From Macrotis lagotis (lineage: Eukaryota > Chordata > Mammalia > Peramelemorphia > Peramelidae): a stretch of DNA of 64,000 nucleotides. The stretch lies in the NCBI RefSeq assembly GCF_037893015.1, contig NC_133665.1, positions 193,098,309 to 193,162,308 of the forward strand, written 5' to 3'. Numbering within the stretch: the first letter of the stretch is position 1; each line of letters starts with the position of its first letter. The notes below the pieces were generated by a model. That model was given only the letters and a program-made list of their open reading frames with translations. It was not told the origin of the DNA and did not search any database. The position numbers and the translations under genes were made by a program. This document shows, one piece after another, positions 11,560 to 24,135 of this stretch.

Positions 11560-12425
11560 CTCTGTATTTTCTGTGTGTGTGTTTCTGGGTATTCTTCAGC
11601 TTTTTATTTAGTTATGCATGGTGTAGGTAGATGAGAGCTGGAGAGGTAGAGCTAGAGATGTGGATATTCATAGATTCATATGCACAGGCATGCATATCTA
11701 CATACATGTGCAGGTGTGTGTAACATCTATAACTGTGTATTTACACACACATACACACATTTGTAGATGACACACATAAAGGAAAATATAAAACATACAC
11801 CACATGCCCAGATAACAAGAATTAAACCAAGAGCACATGCACACACATAGACACACCTTTCCTTATGTCTAATTAAATCAAAACCTGAAGACACACGCAT
11901 ATTCATACATGACAGACTTAACTATCATATATCTCAAAAGCACATATCATAAATGTAAACCTTTCATAGTGGATGTTTTGGTCTACTTTTATATACAAAT
12001 ACCTGCATGTGTGTGTGAGCATGTTTCATTCTATTTAATTACCTCCGCCTGCACAGAGGCACACGTGTCTGTGTATGTTCACAGAGCTAGAGCATCTCTA
12101 TTCACACACCTGTGTCTGTGTATGTAAATTGTACATGGGTGCACCCATCTGCCAGCACAGCTAGCTGCGTGCATGTGTGCATCTGGGTCCACACGCCTAC
12201 AGGCAGATCTATAATATATAATATTTATATGCATGGTGTCTGTCTGTGCGGCGTCCTCTATGCACTGCACTGTGTCCCTGTGTCTACAAGCACCTACGTC
12301 TGTGTCATTGCACACATGTGCACGGGCACCACATTGTGTGTGTGTGCCCAGTGTCTGTGAGTGTCCATCCGCTACAAATGCAGCTCCATTTCTACGTGTG
12401 ATACGCATGTATGTGTTCACCTAGT
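11560..12425. repeat. irregular CA/TG-rich simple-sequence region
   Basis: Roughly 850 bases dominated by short CA, TG, TATG and ACAC runs without a long perfect repeat. Open frames here are composition artefacts. Confidence 0.75.
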
Positions 12426-13179
12426 CCCTACACAAGTCTCAGCAGACACAGGATGGATAAACGGCCTCCAGGCACGTCTCTGACATGCAAGGACAGCGCA
12501 TCCTGGCACTGGCGTTCTCTTCTTTTAGGGCTTTTTGACATCTCTCTTTTTACAAAGGTCCTTTTTGCCCTCCTGTAGGCAGGACCGGCATGGTCTCCTC
12601 CGCTTTCTGCAGGCACACTGGGGGTGTGAGAGGGAGGCTCCTTTGGGGATGGTTCAGCCCTGAGGTCACTAAGGAAGCTCCCACTGTCCCCTGCAGTGCT
12701 TCTGTGACAGGTCCAAAAAGCCAGCAGTGACCACCACCCTCAAGATCCAGCCCTGGAACTTGCTAGAAGCCAGGCGGCCTTCCCTCCGACCACCTTCTGA
12801 GTCCCCCTTCAGGGCAAGGTCTGGGCTTATGGCTACAGCCCCAGGGAGGGCCGGCAGGGATCCAACCAAGCCCCCCACCCAGGATGACCAAGAGGGCCGG
12901 AGATAAGCAAATGCATTAAAAGGAGAGAGGGAGCAGCAGAGCCAACAGGGTGCTTGCAGGTCATGAAGTCGACAAGCCCCAGGTCTCTGGCAGGTGCTAG
13001 GATTTCCCCCAAAATGGACAGAGACACGGTCCCTGCTCTCCCTCACACTCTAAGGGGAGACCGCAGGTCAAGGAGGATGAGCCGACTGCAGCCCAAGTGA
13101 TAACGGAGGGGGAGGCCGCAGAAAGCAGTGAGGAGAGGTCCCAGCCATGGGGCAACATCCAGAGAAGGGGCCAGAGCCA

Positions 13180-13345
13180 CTGAGTGGAAGAGGAAATGGA
13201 GACGCATTAGGCATAAGCTGGCTGCAAGCCTGGGAAGGGCCCGGGCTGTGATGGGCCTTGAGAGCCTGAGGGAATAGGGAGCCACTGGGATTTGTTGAGT
13301 GAAGGGTCAGACCCGGGCTTAGGCAAGATTTGTTAGGAGGCTAAG
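13180..13345 (+). repeat. unclassified old mammalian interspersed repeat
   Basis: Shows the order gggcctt gagagcc, aatagggagccactggga, tgaagggtcagacc, ttaggaggctaa. The same kind of purine-rich repeat recurs near 31880-31930 and 33400-33760. I recognise it as interspersed but cannot name the family. Confidence 0.4.
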
Positions 13346-13424
13346 TAGAGGATAGGTGAGAGTGCGAATTATGGAGAGAGGAGCACAGATATGGAGATGA
13401 GAAGGAAGTCAGAGGGCTCTGCCC

Positions 13425-13510
13425 CCCATTTTACAGATGAGGAAACTGAGGCACAGTCCTCCATAGACTTCTGTAGAGCCCCACAAGTAATGCATGCTTG
13501 AGGCAGGGCT
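13425..13510 (-). repeat. MIR fragment
   Basis: Begins cattttacagatgaggaaac followed by tgaggcacagtc, the conserved complement of the MIR 3' half. Confidence 0.7.
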
Positions 13511-13936
13511 CTGGCCCTGACCCTGTGACTCCCACTGGACCATGCTTTCCATCCTCTTCCAAACAAGAGCCTGGTGGCCCGGGCAGTGTCTAGGCTCCTG
13601 AGGGCAGCCTCGGAATCAAAGGGCTGGCATTCAAATCCCACCCCTGTGTCTCATTTACTGGGCAGCCCTGGCATCTCCTCTCTCTGTTTATTCATATGTC
13701 AGGGTCCAAGGGGTCCCTGCCCTGAGAGACTGTCGTGAGGCTCCAATGAGGCTGGGCAGATAAAGGGGTGGGCCAGATGGCTATTCTGATGATGATCCCT
13801 GTGCCCCTCGGTGCCGACATCCCCACAGAGGTCCCTTGGGTCACCTGGAAGGATAGGGGGCACTTTTTCTCCATGTGGGGTGCTGAGCAGCTCCTGGGCA
13901 CTAAGCTGACCCCTCTTCCCCCCCCCTTGCCCACAG

Positions 13937-14137
13937 TACTGCATCTGGACCGATGGACTCAACGCTCTACTGGGCAAAGACATGCTGAGCGACCTCACCC
14001 GCAATGACCTGGACACCCTGCTCAGCATGGAGATCAAGCTGCGCCTCCTCGACCTGGAGAACATTCAGATCCCGGATGCGCCTCCTCCGATCCCCAAGGA
14101 GCCCAGCAACTACGACTTTGTCTATGACTGTAACTGA
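13937..14137 (+). CDS. ELMO1: ELMO1 terminal coding exon
   Basis: After ttgcccacag, 66 codons and TGA (14135-14137) encode the ELMO1 C-terminus. It starts [17 protein letters not shown], passes through a helical stretch ([20 protein letters not shown]) and ends with the proline-rich [12 protein letters not shown] and FVYDCN. In ELMO proteins the PxxP segment binds the DOCK1/2 SH3 domain and the helix packs against DOCK, which relieves DOCK autoinhibition and supports Rac activation at the membrane. By human numbering it is about residues 662-727. The ending separates it from ELMO2, which I recall ends VYHYG. One leucine (DML) differs from the methionine I remember in human. The frame is intact and joins the preceding exon in phase 0. 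Confidence 0.97.
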   Translation, partial: YCIWTDGLNALLGKDMLSDLTRNDLDTLLSMEIKLRLLDLENIQIPDAPPPIPKEPSNYDFVYDCN

Positions 14138-14919
14138 GGCAGCCCTGGCCCGGCCCCTGCCCACCCCGGTGCCCCTGCAGGACTCTCGAGGTCTCTGCCG
14201 GAACTGCAAACAGGAGGGAGAACACATGTGGGGGCCCTCTGGGGTGACGGCCAGGGCCCCCCAACCCCCTGCCTCTCCCCCCCACCCAGTACCTCTTTCC
14301 TCCCTCCCCCCACCCTCTGTGCCAATCAGCGATCGATCCATGAGTCGATCATTTTCAGAGACTAAGATGCTCCACCTAGCTTCTCACCGCCGCAGCCCCA
14401 ATGGCAGACACCGCAAGTCCCACCCTGGCCCCTGAGATCACAGTGGAACCGGCCTGGGACTGGAGGGTGCCTGCTGCTGCCCACCCACCTTCCAGCCAAA
14501 TGGCCTGGAGGAGACGGGTCCAGGAGCCTCCTGGGAGCAGCAGAGGAAGAAGAAGGGCAACCGCTGCTCCTGAGAAGAACTAGCAAGGCCAGGACCAGGG
14601 CCAGGACCAGGACAGCTGAGGACCATTTGTGACTCTGTCCCGGCTTGCCACCATCCCCGCCCAATCGCCACCCCTTCCTCCCCTCTCTTCTCCCTTCCTT
14701 TCTCAAAGACCAGAAGGAGGACCTCCATCCATCCCCAGGGCTTCACCGTGGTTTGGGCTCCCAAAGGACAAATGTGCTGGCTTCACACCCCTTAGACTTC
14801 CAGGCTGTCCCTCACCTCTCACTGGCTTCTTTCTAAGGGTTCTAGGCTCTCCCTTTCCCTTTTCCCAGCTTCCTTCTAGTATATTAACTCAAAGCACAAA
14901 TTATGAAGCCCCTAGTTGT

Positions 14920-15373
<454 letters not shown>

Positions 15374-15710
15374 AGAGTCCCTAATCCTAAATGCCTCCCC
15401 CTGCCCCTGGCTTTGGACCCCCCTCCCAGAGCTGGGTGTCCCTTCCTGAGGCGATTGGGTTCCCCAGCATTGGTGGAGCCACCAGACATCCCAGTTTACA
15501 TTGCTGTAATCATCACGAGTGTTAGAAATCTGCGAGGGTTTTTGTTTTTGTTTTGTACAAAAGAGTCTAACATTTTTTGCCAAACAGATATATATTTAAT
15601 GAAGAGAAGATATACATTAATGTGCGTTCTTTTTGGAGGATGGCTTTTTTAATTATGTCCATTCCAAACATTTCCCTGAGAATAACATCCCCTTCTCCCA
15701 CTTGCTGTGT

Positions 15711-15716
15711 AATAAA
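15711..15716 (+). terminator. ELMO1: ELMO1 polyadenylation signal AATAAA
   Basis: Canonical AATAAA in tgtgtaataaaatctgag, followed within 20 bases by a GT-rich tgtgatg. No other canonical signal occurs nearer the stop codon in the distal UTR. Confidence 0.8.
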
Positions 15717-15735
15717 ATCTGAGTTGTGATGAACT

Positions 15736-16919
15736 GGGGAGCCAGAGTCTTCCTTGAGAGCTGACAAGAGGGCCAGGCCGGCTCCATCTGAACTAAATGC
15801 TCCATGGTCAGACATCACTCCAGGATCAAGGAACACCAGGGGTTTGTAACCCAAGCAAAGAATAGCCCGGTTTGCTGGAGGAAGAATAGAGAAAGGTAAG
15901 AAATAGAAGTGAGAGGAGCTGGTTCCCAAGCTGCCTCCGGGAGGGCAGAATTCTCAGCCTTCTTCCCACATGCTGATTAAAAAGGTTCAAGAGACAGAAT
16001 TTCTGAGAAAGTTCTAATGTCTACATTTTCATGAAAGGCTGGTCATTTGGTCATCTCTTTTTTAGTTCAAAGACAATCCCGACAGGTTGGCTCAAGGTTT
16101 ATATGCTCTTTTGGAAAAGAAGTGTTCCAAAGGAGAACAATTCTGATTGGCTCAGCATGAGATGGATTTTACAAAGAGACATAGGCTGACTCCAGTGAGA
16201 AACTGAGAGTGACTTCATACCCCCTGGCCTGAAAGAATAATCTCTGTATCCAGACAGCCCAGCCTTGGGCAATTTAGACAAAGCCCAAGCATGATTGAGT
16301 GGAACCCACCTGAGTCTAGGGATTTCTTATAAGGTTGGGTGAAATCAGATAGAGGAGACTGAGATCCTGAAATGAGGATAGAGAAAAGGGGGAAATCATA
16401 ATCTCCCCAAGTCCATGGTTATTAATAATTATCCCTCCAACTCACAAGCCATATGATTAACGAGGCTCATTGTCGATCCAAGAGCACCATGGAGAATGGC
16501 CTGGGGACAGAGCTTTGTCATGGGATATTGCCATTACCATATGCAGGGACTGACTGATGCCCCAGGATTTCTTCCAGCCTTGGGATCATGGCCCCAAAGG
16601 AGAGCATCACCTGGCACCTCAACTTCTCCCCAAAAGGGTCCAAATTCCAAGGTCCAGCCAGAGGCTTACCAGGAATTGGTCATTTCTGTTTTGACACAAT
16701 GGGCTAAATCTTTAAACAGACTAAACAACTGGCATATAAACAATAGGTAAATCTACATAGGAGATCCTACAGCCTAGGTCTATCCAAAACAGACTTCAAA
16801 TCAATGCGACAGAAGCCTACGTCTGCCATAATAATTCACTTATCATTCCAAAATACTCAGTATAGAAGTTCAAAAACCCATACAGGCGCTCACAGTTCAA
16901 ATATCCATTGAGTCACTTC
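15736..16919. other. intergenic, nothing recognised
   Basis: Mixed-composition sequence downstream of ELMO1. I recognise no exon and no named repeat. The segment 16060-16900 has the look of an old element (for example an attggctc box), but I could not assign a family. Confidence 0.5.
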
Positions 16920-17005
16920 TCATTTAAGAGCTCAGTTTCTTCATCTGTAAAATGAGGGGGTTGGGTTTCCTGGGTCCCTTCCAATTCTCAATCTAGAATC
17001 CTAAG
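16920..17005 (+). repeat. MIR 3' fragment
   Basis: cagtttcttcatctgtaaaa followed by gggttgg and ccttccaattct, the standard MIR ending. Confidence 0.75.
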
Positions 17006-18774
17006 CCCCTGATGTGTCCAGATCTGACTGCTTCTTCTGCCCTCTGGGCATCTTCGAGTCAACTTACTCAGCCTTGGAAGGGACTTGGAAAAAGCCAGCC
17101 TCATAGCTTAACCCAGACCTGGGGCTTAAATAAACTGAGCAAAATCACACTTCCTTCTAGGAAAATCTTAGAAAAACAATCTAGCATCTGTCTAGCACTC
17201 GCAGACTTTCTAAGCATTTTCCTCCAAACAGCTCTGGGAAGTAGGAAGGATCCTAGAATGTCAAAGCTGAAAAAGACTTGATCATCTGGCCTTACCCTAT
17301 CATTGGAGGGGCGTTTTGGGAAAAGGTGGCAGGAGAAAGAAGAGGTAAGGGCTTTTTTGTCATATTTCTGAAGAGCTGTCATCTTAGAGAATTGTATAAT
17401 TATAGAACCTCTCATTCCTGGTGAACACATGACTCCTCTCCCCTCCCACAAACATTGGTCCTCCCAAAAATGCCCTGTACCATGTTCCCTCACAACCCAC
17501 CCCTTCCCACTGCAGCTCATGGATTTCCTCATGAAGTCTCCTTAATATGGAACACTCTTTCAGTCTACGATTGCTTTTTCTCATCTATTTCCTTTGAAAG
17601 ACAGAATCTTTTAGAGCCATATTTGAGTCATGAGTCCCACCCAACGAAAACTTGGTGAAGCCAAGAGGTCAAATGGACTTCACTATAGGAATAGTGCTGA
17701 TTGACTATATGGCCCACCTCACACTCCAGACATTTCTGTAAGCCAGTGAATGGTATTACTGCCCCCCTCTTTGGCATTGTCTTCAGCCAAAGGCTTGGTC
17801 TTTCCAGTTTGCTACTTTTGGTAGTGGCTAATGTCAAGAATTTTTCATCAAGCACCAAGCACTGTTGTAGCAGAGGAGACACAAAGGTAAAAACCCTTCA
17901 AAGAGCTCACAGGAATGCAACATGAACACACACAAGTGACTATAGGTCTAGGTGGTCCATGAAAGTTCAAACACTGAGTCCTCAGGTGATTTCAGGAGGA
18001 AAAGAAATTACAGGAAATTACAGCAATTAGAGTGATCAGTGAATGCTTCATAGGGGAGGCATTACTTGCTTAAGCCTGGGAGGGAAGATTAAAGGGGGCT
18101 TGTAACTATACTGGATAAAAGAGGCTCAAAGAAGGGCTTCTAACACGGCTCAATATGCTGCTCAAAAGGCAGGAATGATGAGAGAGAGTGACAAGATGTC
18201 AGGACCGTCCAATTCTTCTTGTGTTACTGATTTTTTCTACCAAAGAAAACAATCTTTGTTCTGGAAAAGGCTAAACAAATTGAGGAAAAGGCATATGAAA
18301 TCCAAGTTAAGGAAGGAGATAAGAGAGATCCAACAGTCCTTGACTGAGTTAGGTCATTAGATCTAGATGATCCCAATCGCAGGACACAGAAAAACCATAG
18401 AGAATGGTGGAGGTATCACAGACCAGGAGAAAGACAAGTGTTGGGACCTGTTTTTCAAGTAAGAGTGAGACAGTATTCTGTAAACTATGGCCCAGGAAAA
18501 TTTTAGAATGCTTCATTAAAGGGATGTTTCCTGGACATCTAATAGAGGCAGCAGGGCTGAAGTAAGTATAGGAGATACACAACTCACCTCACAGCCGTTA
18601 AACTTCTTGGGAAAGCACTGGAGTTGTTTGCTTCGATTTTAGCCAAGCAGTTAGCAAAGGATCAGATGCTATGATTGAAGAAAGGACAAGGATCTGGGCT
18701 GGGTAATGTTACAGGGCCAGGCGATTGGTCCCTGAAAAATAGCCTATTCACGGATTGAGGTCACCTTGAAAAGA
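17006..18774. other. intergenic, mostly unassigned
   Basis: No gene. A stretch at 17840-17950 (caagcaccaagcactgttgt ... aagagctcacagg) and 18020-18100 resembles an old mammal-wide repeat of unnamed family. The rest shows nothing I can support. Confidence 0.5.
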
Positions 18775-19015
18775 AGCCTTTATCAGTGACCTGGATAAAA
18801 GCTGACTGTCACATGGCACTCGTCACCTTTTGAAGTGGCACCAAATGGGAAAAGAGAGCTAATGGACTGGATTCCCTGACATCAGAATCCAAAAGGAGGA
18901 CACTGGGCTCAGTCTAACAAGATGACTTTTAAGAGAAATAAATGCAAAGCTGAAGAGTCTGGCTCAAAAAGCAACTTCACATCTACAAGAGGGATGCAAC
19001 ATGATGGGATCCCAG
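18775..19015 (+). mobile_element. L3/CR1-type LINE relic
   Basis: gcctttatcagtgacctgga, later agatgacttttaagagaaat and gggatgcaacatgatggg follow the order of CR1/L3 reverse-transcriptase C-terminal sequence, with frame breaks. Related to 8345-8885 and 42500-42932. Confidence 0.55.
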
Positions 19016-22000
19016 TTTGTTAGAAAGAGATAGAATTTTCGTGGACTCCCCCATCACTTCTCAGACTCATGTCTATAAATGCAAACACTAGAATACATAG
19101 AATCACAAAGTAAACCAACCACCTGAAACACGATTATCAAAATTGGATTTAAAACAAATCACACCCCCACCCTGCTGAGCCTTGAAGGAAGCTACACATT
19201 CTGAGGAGTGGAATTAGGGAGGGAGATCAGTAAGAATGGGGAGGAGAGATGGGGAGAGGCCAGGCACAGGCTGGATCTGGAACAGCTGGGTGTGGAACCA
19301 GAGAGTGGAGGAGGGGGCAGAAGGGGAGTGGGGAACTGAGCAGGGAGAGGCAGGAGATGTCAGTAGCAGCACAATTGGGAGAATCTGCAGACAAATAACT
19401 TGGCCTGTCATGTTGTTGGAAGAGCTGTCAGGAAGGACCCGGGCTCCTCAGATTGTCATGGCAGATCATGTGTACTCCCTACTTGTCAGGCCTAAAGGCT
19501 ATACATGCACACACACACACAGCAGAGGGGGCGTGATGCATTGCTCAGAGTCTCAGGGGACCGGCTCATTTCTTCCATCTGGCTTCCATCATTCATGCTC
19601 ATAGAGTGCTTTGTCAGTCCCGAACCTCTTGTCCAAATGGCTTCAGTTGCTTCTCCCGTCAACTCCGAGCAATTGTAGATGGAGCTGCACTGGGAACGCT
19701 GTTTTTCTCTCAAACCTGTAAGTTCAAAACATATGTGGGCAAGTACATGAGCCCAGTCTGTCAGAGAGGGATGGCTGCCAGAACTCCACTGAACCCCACC
19801 TGGGAAGCTCAGCTTCTCTCCAGAACCTTTAGGAGTGCATTTATGAGGGGAGAGCGGATCTGACTTCCAGCCTATTTAATATAGCCCGTTTTTATTTTTT
19901 TAAAGAGATTTGCAATTCCTCCTTTCTCCCCAGGAGGAACCGGCTCCCAAGACCCCCTCCCAGGGTGTCTGATGTAGAACTCTGTCCCTTTCTTCAGAGG
20001 AACTGGCAAAGCTTTTCAGAAAATAAGAAATGAGATAATAATAGCCTGACAAGAAGATGAGAGTTATAACCCCATCATGGGCTTACAGGCACTACAACAA
20101 AAACCTGGGCAGGGAACTAATTAGTACAAAGACCAAAGGGAGGTGCCCACCTCTTGATATCAACCATCTCCATTATGCTTTTTCACCTTTGTTTCCAAAT
20201 GCTGATCTCTAGGCTAATGCCAGATTCAATAATCCTCAGGGACTGGGGGCAGAGCCTGGTTGTTGGAAGGAGTGAAGAAGCAAGCATTGGTAGATGGTTT
20301 GGATGTCCCTCTTAAGAGTGTCTGGGCTTGCAAATGGATAAATGTTGGAAACTACCTCTAAATGCAATTGGCAAGATAACATAAAAGAAAAGAACATAAT
20401 AAAGAAAAAAATTACCTGGGAAAGGCATCCTGATAGCCACCCCTCAGCACACTTGTAGGATCCCCTGGAACTATGCAGGATAGCACATCAGAACCTCCAG
20501 TCCTGTGACCTCATGTTACTCTTCTGTGTCCGTGATCACTCTTCCCACTGGTACCCTCAGTGTTTTCCATGAGGCCAAACAGAAGAAACCTTAGTTTCTT
20601 GGCCATTTAAGACACTGTAGAGAGACATCTAGAGGGATTATCTTTTAATGTCCAAGGGTTGCTGAGGGTCTGCCAGTGGGAAGTTGTGATGTGTGATGGG
20701 CTTTAGTGGCATACTTGAGTCCTTGGTTTTGTTGACTTGACCGACAACAGAAACACTCATGCAAAAGAGACAGGGCAGGACTCTATAAGCGCTTCCCTTT
20801 TTCTACGTGGGGAACCTCAGACTATGTACTCCCCAGTTCCGTACTTGGTGTCCCCCTCTCTTTGACAAGCAGATTGATTTCGAGGACCAAGGACACTGAG
20901 TCTTTTTCAGCCCTAGACCAAGGATCCCCTGACCTTATAAATCACAATGGAAGGTACTTGGCAAATTGGGATAAATCCAGCCAGGAGCTCAAAACCTTCA
21001 GAAAGTCAGATTCACTTTAATAATTTAATGGATCTTTGATCTTATCAATGTGAATGTTTCTTGCTGAATGCAGATCTCAGCCCAGTCCTACTCATCCATT
21101 CTCTTTGACTCTGGTTCATGTTTTCCCATAAATCCACTGCTGGAGGCTCACCTCACATGCTGGGGGCTTCCTAGACTTTTTTGACAGTGTATGGATATCC
21201 ATGGCTCATGTGGGCTATTCATCATTGATCCCTCCCTCTCATTATAAGACAGACCTGTTCCCTTCATACATTTTTCTTTCTTTTTTAAAAATCTGTCAAT
21301 CTTGACAGGTTTAACTGAGGCCTGAAAAAAACCATCCAGGATTTACTACAGGCATTATCTATTATTAAGCTTAAATGATAGGACTATGAAGCTGGACCTC
21401 AAAGGTCACTGAGTCCAACCTATAGCTTCATTTTGCAGGTGAGAAACAAGCCCTAAGGAAATAATCAACCCATTCCTAGGGAGATTGATCAATAAAGAAA
21501 TAAGTAGTAAGTACCTATGGCTTGCCGTATACCATACTGGGTGCTGGAGATAGAAATATAAAGAACAAAGCAATCCCTGTCTTCTAAAAGTCACACTGAT
21601 GAGGCAGTATCTCAGACAGGACTTGAACACAGATCCTGTTCAGACAGGGAAAATGAGCACCTGCCAAAGTGGTTTAATGCAATCACTGCAGGAATACTTG
21701 TGCTTATTCATAACCATAATCCATTCCATCTGTCTTATTTTACAATCTACTCAGGGCTTCATTCCATTTTCATGTCACCTTCATGACAATGAGGTCAGGG
21801 AAGGCACAGGGATCTCTCCTTGACAACATGTGAAATTCAGATTCAGAGAAAATGGCTGACTGGTTCAAGATCATCAGGCTTGCAAATGGCGAACCAGCAC
21901 TAGAACCAAAGTCAAGGATTTGTTCTGCTCAGATGATCAGAGCTCATTGAGGCCCCCTGGACCAAGAAGGGGAGGAGAAGTCACCTGACCCTACCTTTTG

Positions 22001-22164
22001 ATGATACAAGTGCCTTGGGACTGAGCATTTACAAACTTGTGCAAAAAGACAGAATGATATGGGAGCCAATAAATGACCTTATAATCGGCCATTAACACCC
22101 CAACTCTACCGAGTGCCTTGCCAATGACCAAGGAGGCCTCTGGGAGAATGCTATTTTACCGCTT
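19016..22164. other. intergenic, nothing recognised apart from short motifs
   Basis: Contains a short CA run (19508-19523) and old repeat traces at 21395-21470 (cattttgcaggtgagaaaca, MIR-like) and 21480-21600. At 21293-21308 there is a perfect ctgtcaa/ttgacag inverted repeat. Open frames are short and lack family resemblance. Confidence 0.5.
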
Positions 22165-22690
22165 CAGGATCTCTGGCAGGTTTCTCATCTCCCCCTCCCT
22201 CTTCTGCCACATTAATTCAGATTCTCATGTCTCTTCTTCTGGGGACTTGTTTCCCTGCCTCAAGTCTCTTCCCTCTTCAATCCACGCAGTTGGTTACGTG
22301 ATTTCCCAAAAGAACACTTCTGACCATGCACTCTCCTACCATTAAACCCCAGTACTCCCTATTATTTCTAGGATCAAATACAAACTGCTGTATTTATCAT
22401 TTAGAGCCCTTCAAAATGTGACCCCAAGCTACCTTTATATGCTAATGACATGTTTCTCCTCTTCAGGCATGCTAGAACCTAAGTACACTGGCTTATTTGT
22501 TGGTCTTCCTACTTTACTTTCCATCTCCAACGCTGTACCTCAGTCAGATGCTTCTCCAGGCTGGGGATGCCCTTCCTCTTCACCTCCCTCTTTGGTTTCC
22601 TTCAAAACTCAACTTAAGAATCACTTCCAGGAAACCTTGCCTGATCCTCTAAACCCCTACTTTTTCATCTCTACCCTTTAATGTCTGTCC
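22165..22690 (+). repeat. L2 LINE 3' relic
   Basis: Follows the L2 order over about 500 bases: tgaccatgcactctcctacc, taggatcaaatacaaactgc, atttagagcccttcaaaatg, then ttccttcaaaactcaactta and aaaccttgcctgatcc. Pyrimidine-rich and full of stops. Confidence 0.8.
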
Positions 22691-23303
22691 TTCATTTTCT
22701 TTTTATTAATATTTTATTTGTTTCAAAATTATATACAATAGTAGTTTCTACCGATCATTTTCTGTAAGGTTTTGAATTTTACAATTTTCCCCCCACCCTC
22801 CCTTCCCTCCCCTCATCCCCCCCAGAGAAGACAGTCTGATCATCTTTGCCTTGTTTCTATGCTATGCATTGATTGAAATTGGATGTGTGGGAGAGAAATC
22901 ATATCCTTGGGAAGATAATAAAATATTAGAGATAGCAAAATTATGTACTACATAAGACACTTTTTAAAAAAAAAATTTTAAGTTGAAGGTAATGGACTTT
23001 GGTCTTTGTTTAAACTCCACAGTTCTTTCTCTGGGTACAGATGGGATTCTCTGTCACAGGTGCTTTAAAATTGTCCCTGGTTGTTGCTCTGATGGAATGA
23101 GCGAGGCCATCGAGGTTGATCATCACCCCTGTGTTGCAGTTAGGGTGGACAATGTTCTTCTGGTTCTGCTCATCTTGCCCACCATCAGTTCATGCAAGTC
23201 TTTCCAGGCTTCTCTGAAATCCCATTCCTCCTGGTTTCTAATAAAACAATAGTATTCCATAATGTACATATACCATGATTTGTTCAGCCATTCTCCAGTT
23301 GAT
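22691..23303 (-). mobile_element. marsupial L1 3' end, antisense
   Basis: Begins with the complement of an L1 3' terminus (ttattaatattttatttg), then a C-rich ccccaccctcccttccctcc block. It continues with tggttctgctcatcttgccc, aataaaacaatagtattcca and gttcagccattctccagttg, which match the other antisense L1 copies at 50715 and 61262. 5'-truncated. Confidence 0.8.
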
Positions 23304-23610
23304 TATCCTTCATTTTCAAAGAAGACCATGACATCATGAAGGTGATGCCATGACAAACATGTGAATTGGATATGAGGGAGGAGGATGCTGTGCTAAGTCA
23401 CCAGCCTCACTTTCTCCACCAGAACCATCTGGGTCCAGTGGCCAGATAGGAATCAGAATGACTGGAGATGACCCTGGATGCCAGGCAATCAGAGTTAAGT
23501 GACTTGCCCAAGGTCACACAATTAAGTGTCAAGTGTCTGAGGCCAGATTCAAATTCCTGTCCTTCTGAATCCAAGGCTAGTGCTTTATCCACTGTGCCAC
23601 CTAACTGCCC
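23304..23610 (-). mobile_element. composite tRNA-type SINE with LINE-derived tail (MAR4-like)
   Basis: On the minus strand it begins with a ggcagttaggtggcacagtg head, followed by a B-box region (aggaatttgaatctgg), ccttgggcaagtcacttaac, a unique body and a 3' end reading tggtcttctttgaaaatgaa then ggataa. That tail closely resembles the 3' end of the LINE at 31945-33352 and of 3871-4002, so the SINE probably uses that LINE's machinery. The MAR4 name is from memory. Confidence 0.75.
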
Positions 23611-23729
23611 TTCTGTACCCTTCAATTATTTTTTATAAACTTTGTCCTTATTTATGAATAGCATTAACCTCCTAGGGTCATGCAGATGTGTACAGTTCCT
23701 GCACATAGTAGGCACTTTATAAATGTTAA

Positions 23730-23852
23730 CTATTATCTACCTATCCATCTACCTATATTCTTGTTTGTTTATTCATTCATCCATTCATCCAACTGTCCTC
23801 CATCTGTCGATCTATCCATCAATCCACCTATCTATCTATTCATCTATCCTTG
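23730..23852. repeat. imperfect tetranucleotide (CTAT/CCAT)n repeat
   Basis: Interleaved ctat, ccat and catt units; preceded at 23695-23730 by gcacatagtaggcactttat, a MIR/THER-type 3' end. Confidence 0.85.
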
Positions 23853-24095
23853 GGGAGGGAGAATTTGGGGGGGATAGAGCACTTGGGAAAGGAGTCTGGG
23901 ATGAGGCTCCAGGGATAGAGGAAGGAGAGGAAGTTGGAAAAAAAGGAAAAAAGTAAAATAAAATAGGTCTAGAGAGAATTCCAGGCAGACTGGCTCTTCG
24001 CGATTATTCTGCCTCAGACTGTCCCTCCATTGGCCACTTAATTTTTACTCTTATCTCCAGTATACATGTTTTTATGCATAAGGTCAAGCTCTCTT

Positions 24096-24135
<40 letters not shown>

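Larger units (their letters stand above)
9753..13936 (+). other. ELMO1: last ELMO1 intron
   Basis: Starts gtaagaag and ends ttgcccacag; 4,184 bp. It holds an antisense MIR (9885-10055), a non-repetitive AT-containing block (10560-10880) discussed as a candidate regulatory element, a long irregular CA/TG-rich region (11560-12420), an unclassified old repeat around 13180-13345 and a short antisense MIR piece (13425-13510). I see no extra exon in it. Confidence 0.85.

Noticed and set aside
16060-16900. Possible retroviral LTR-like segment
   Set aside because: An attggctc box and TATA-like cttataagg are not enough; no paired end, no tg/ca borders or internal viral region were found. No convincing endogenous retrovirus is visible anywhere in the window.
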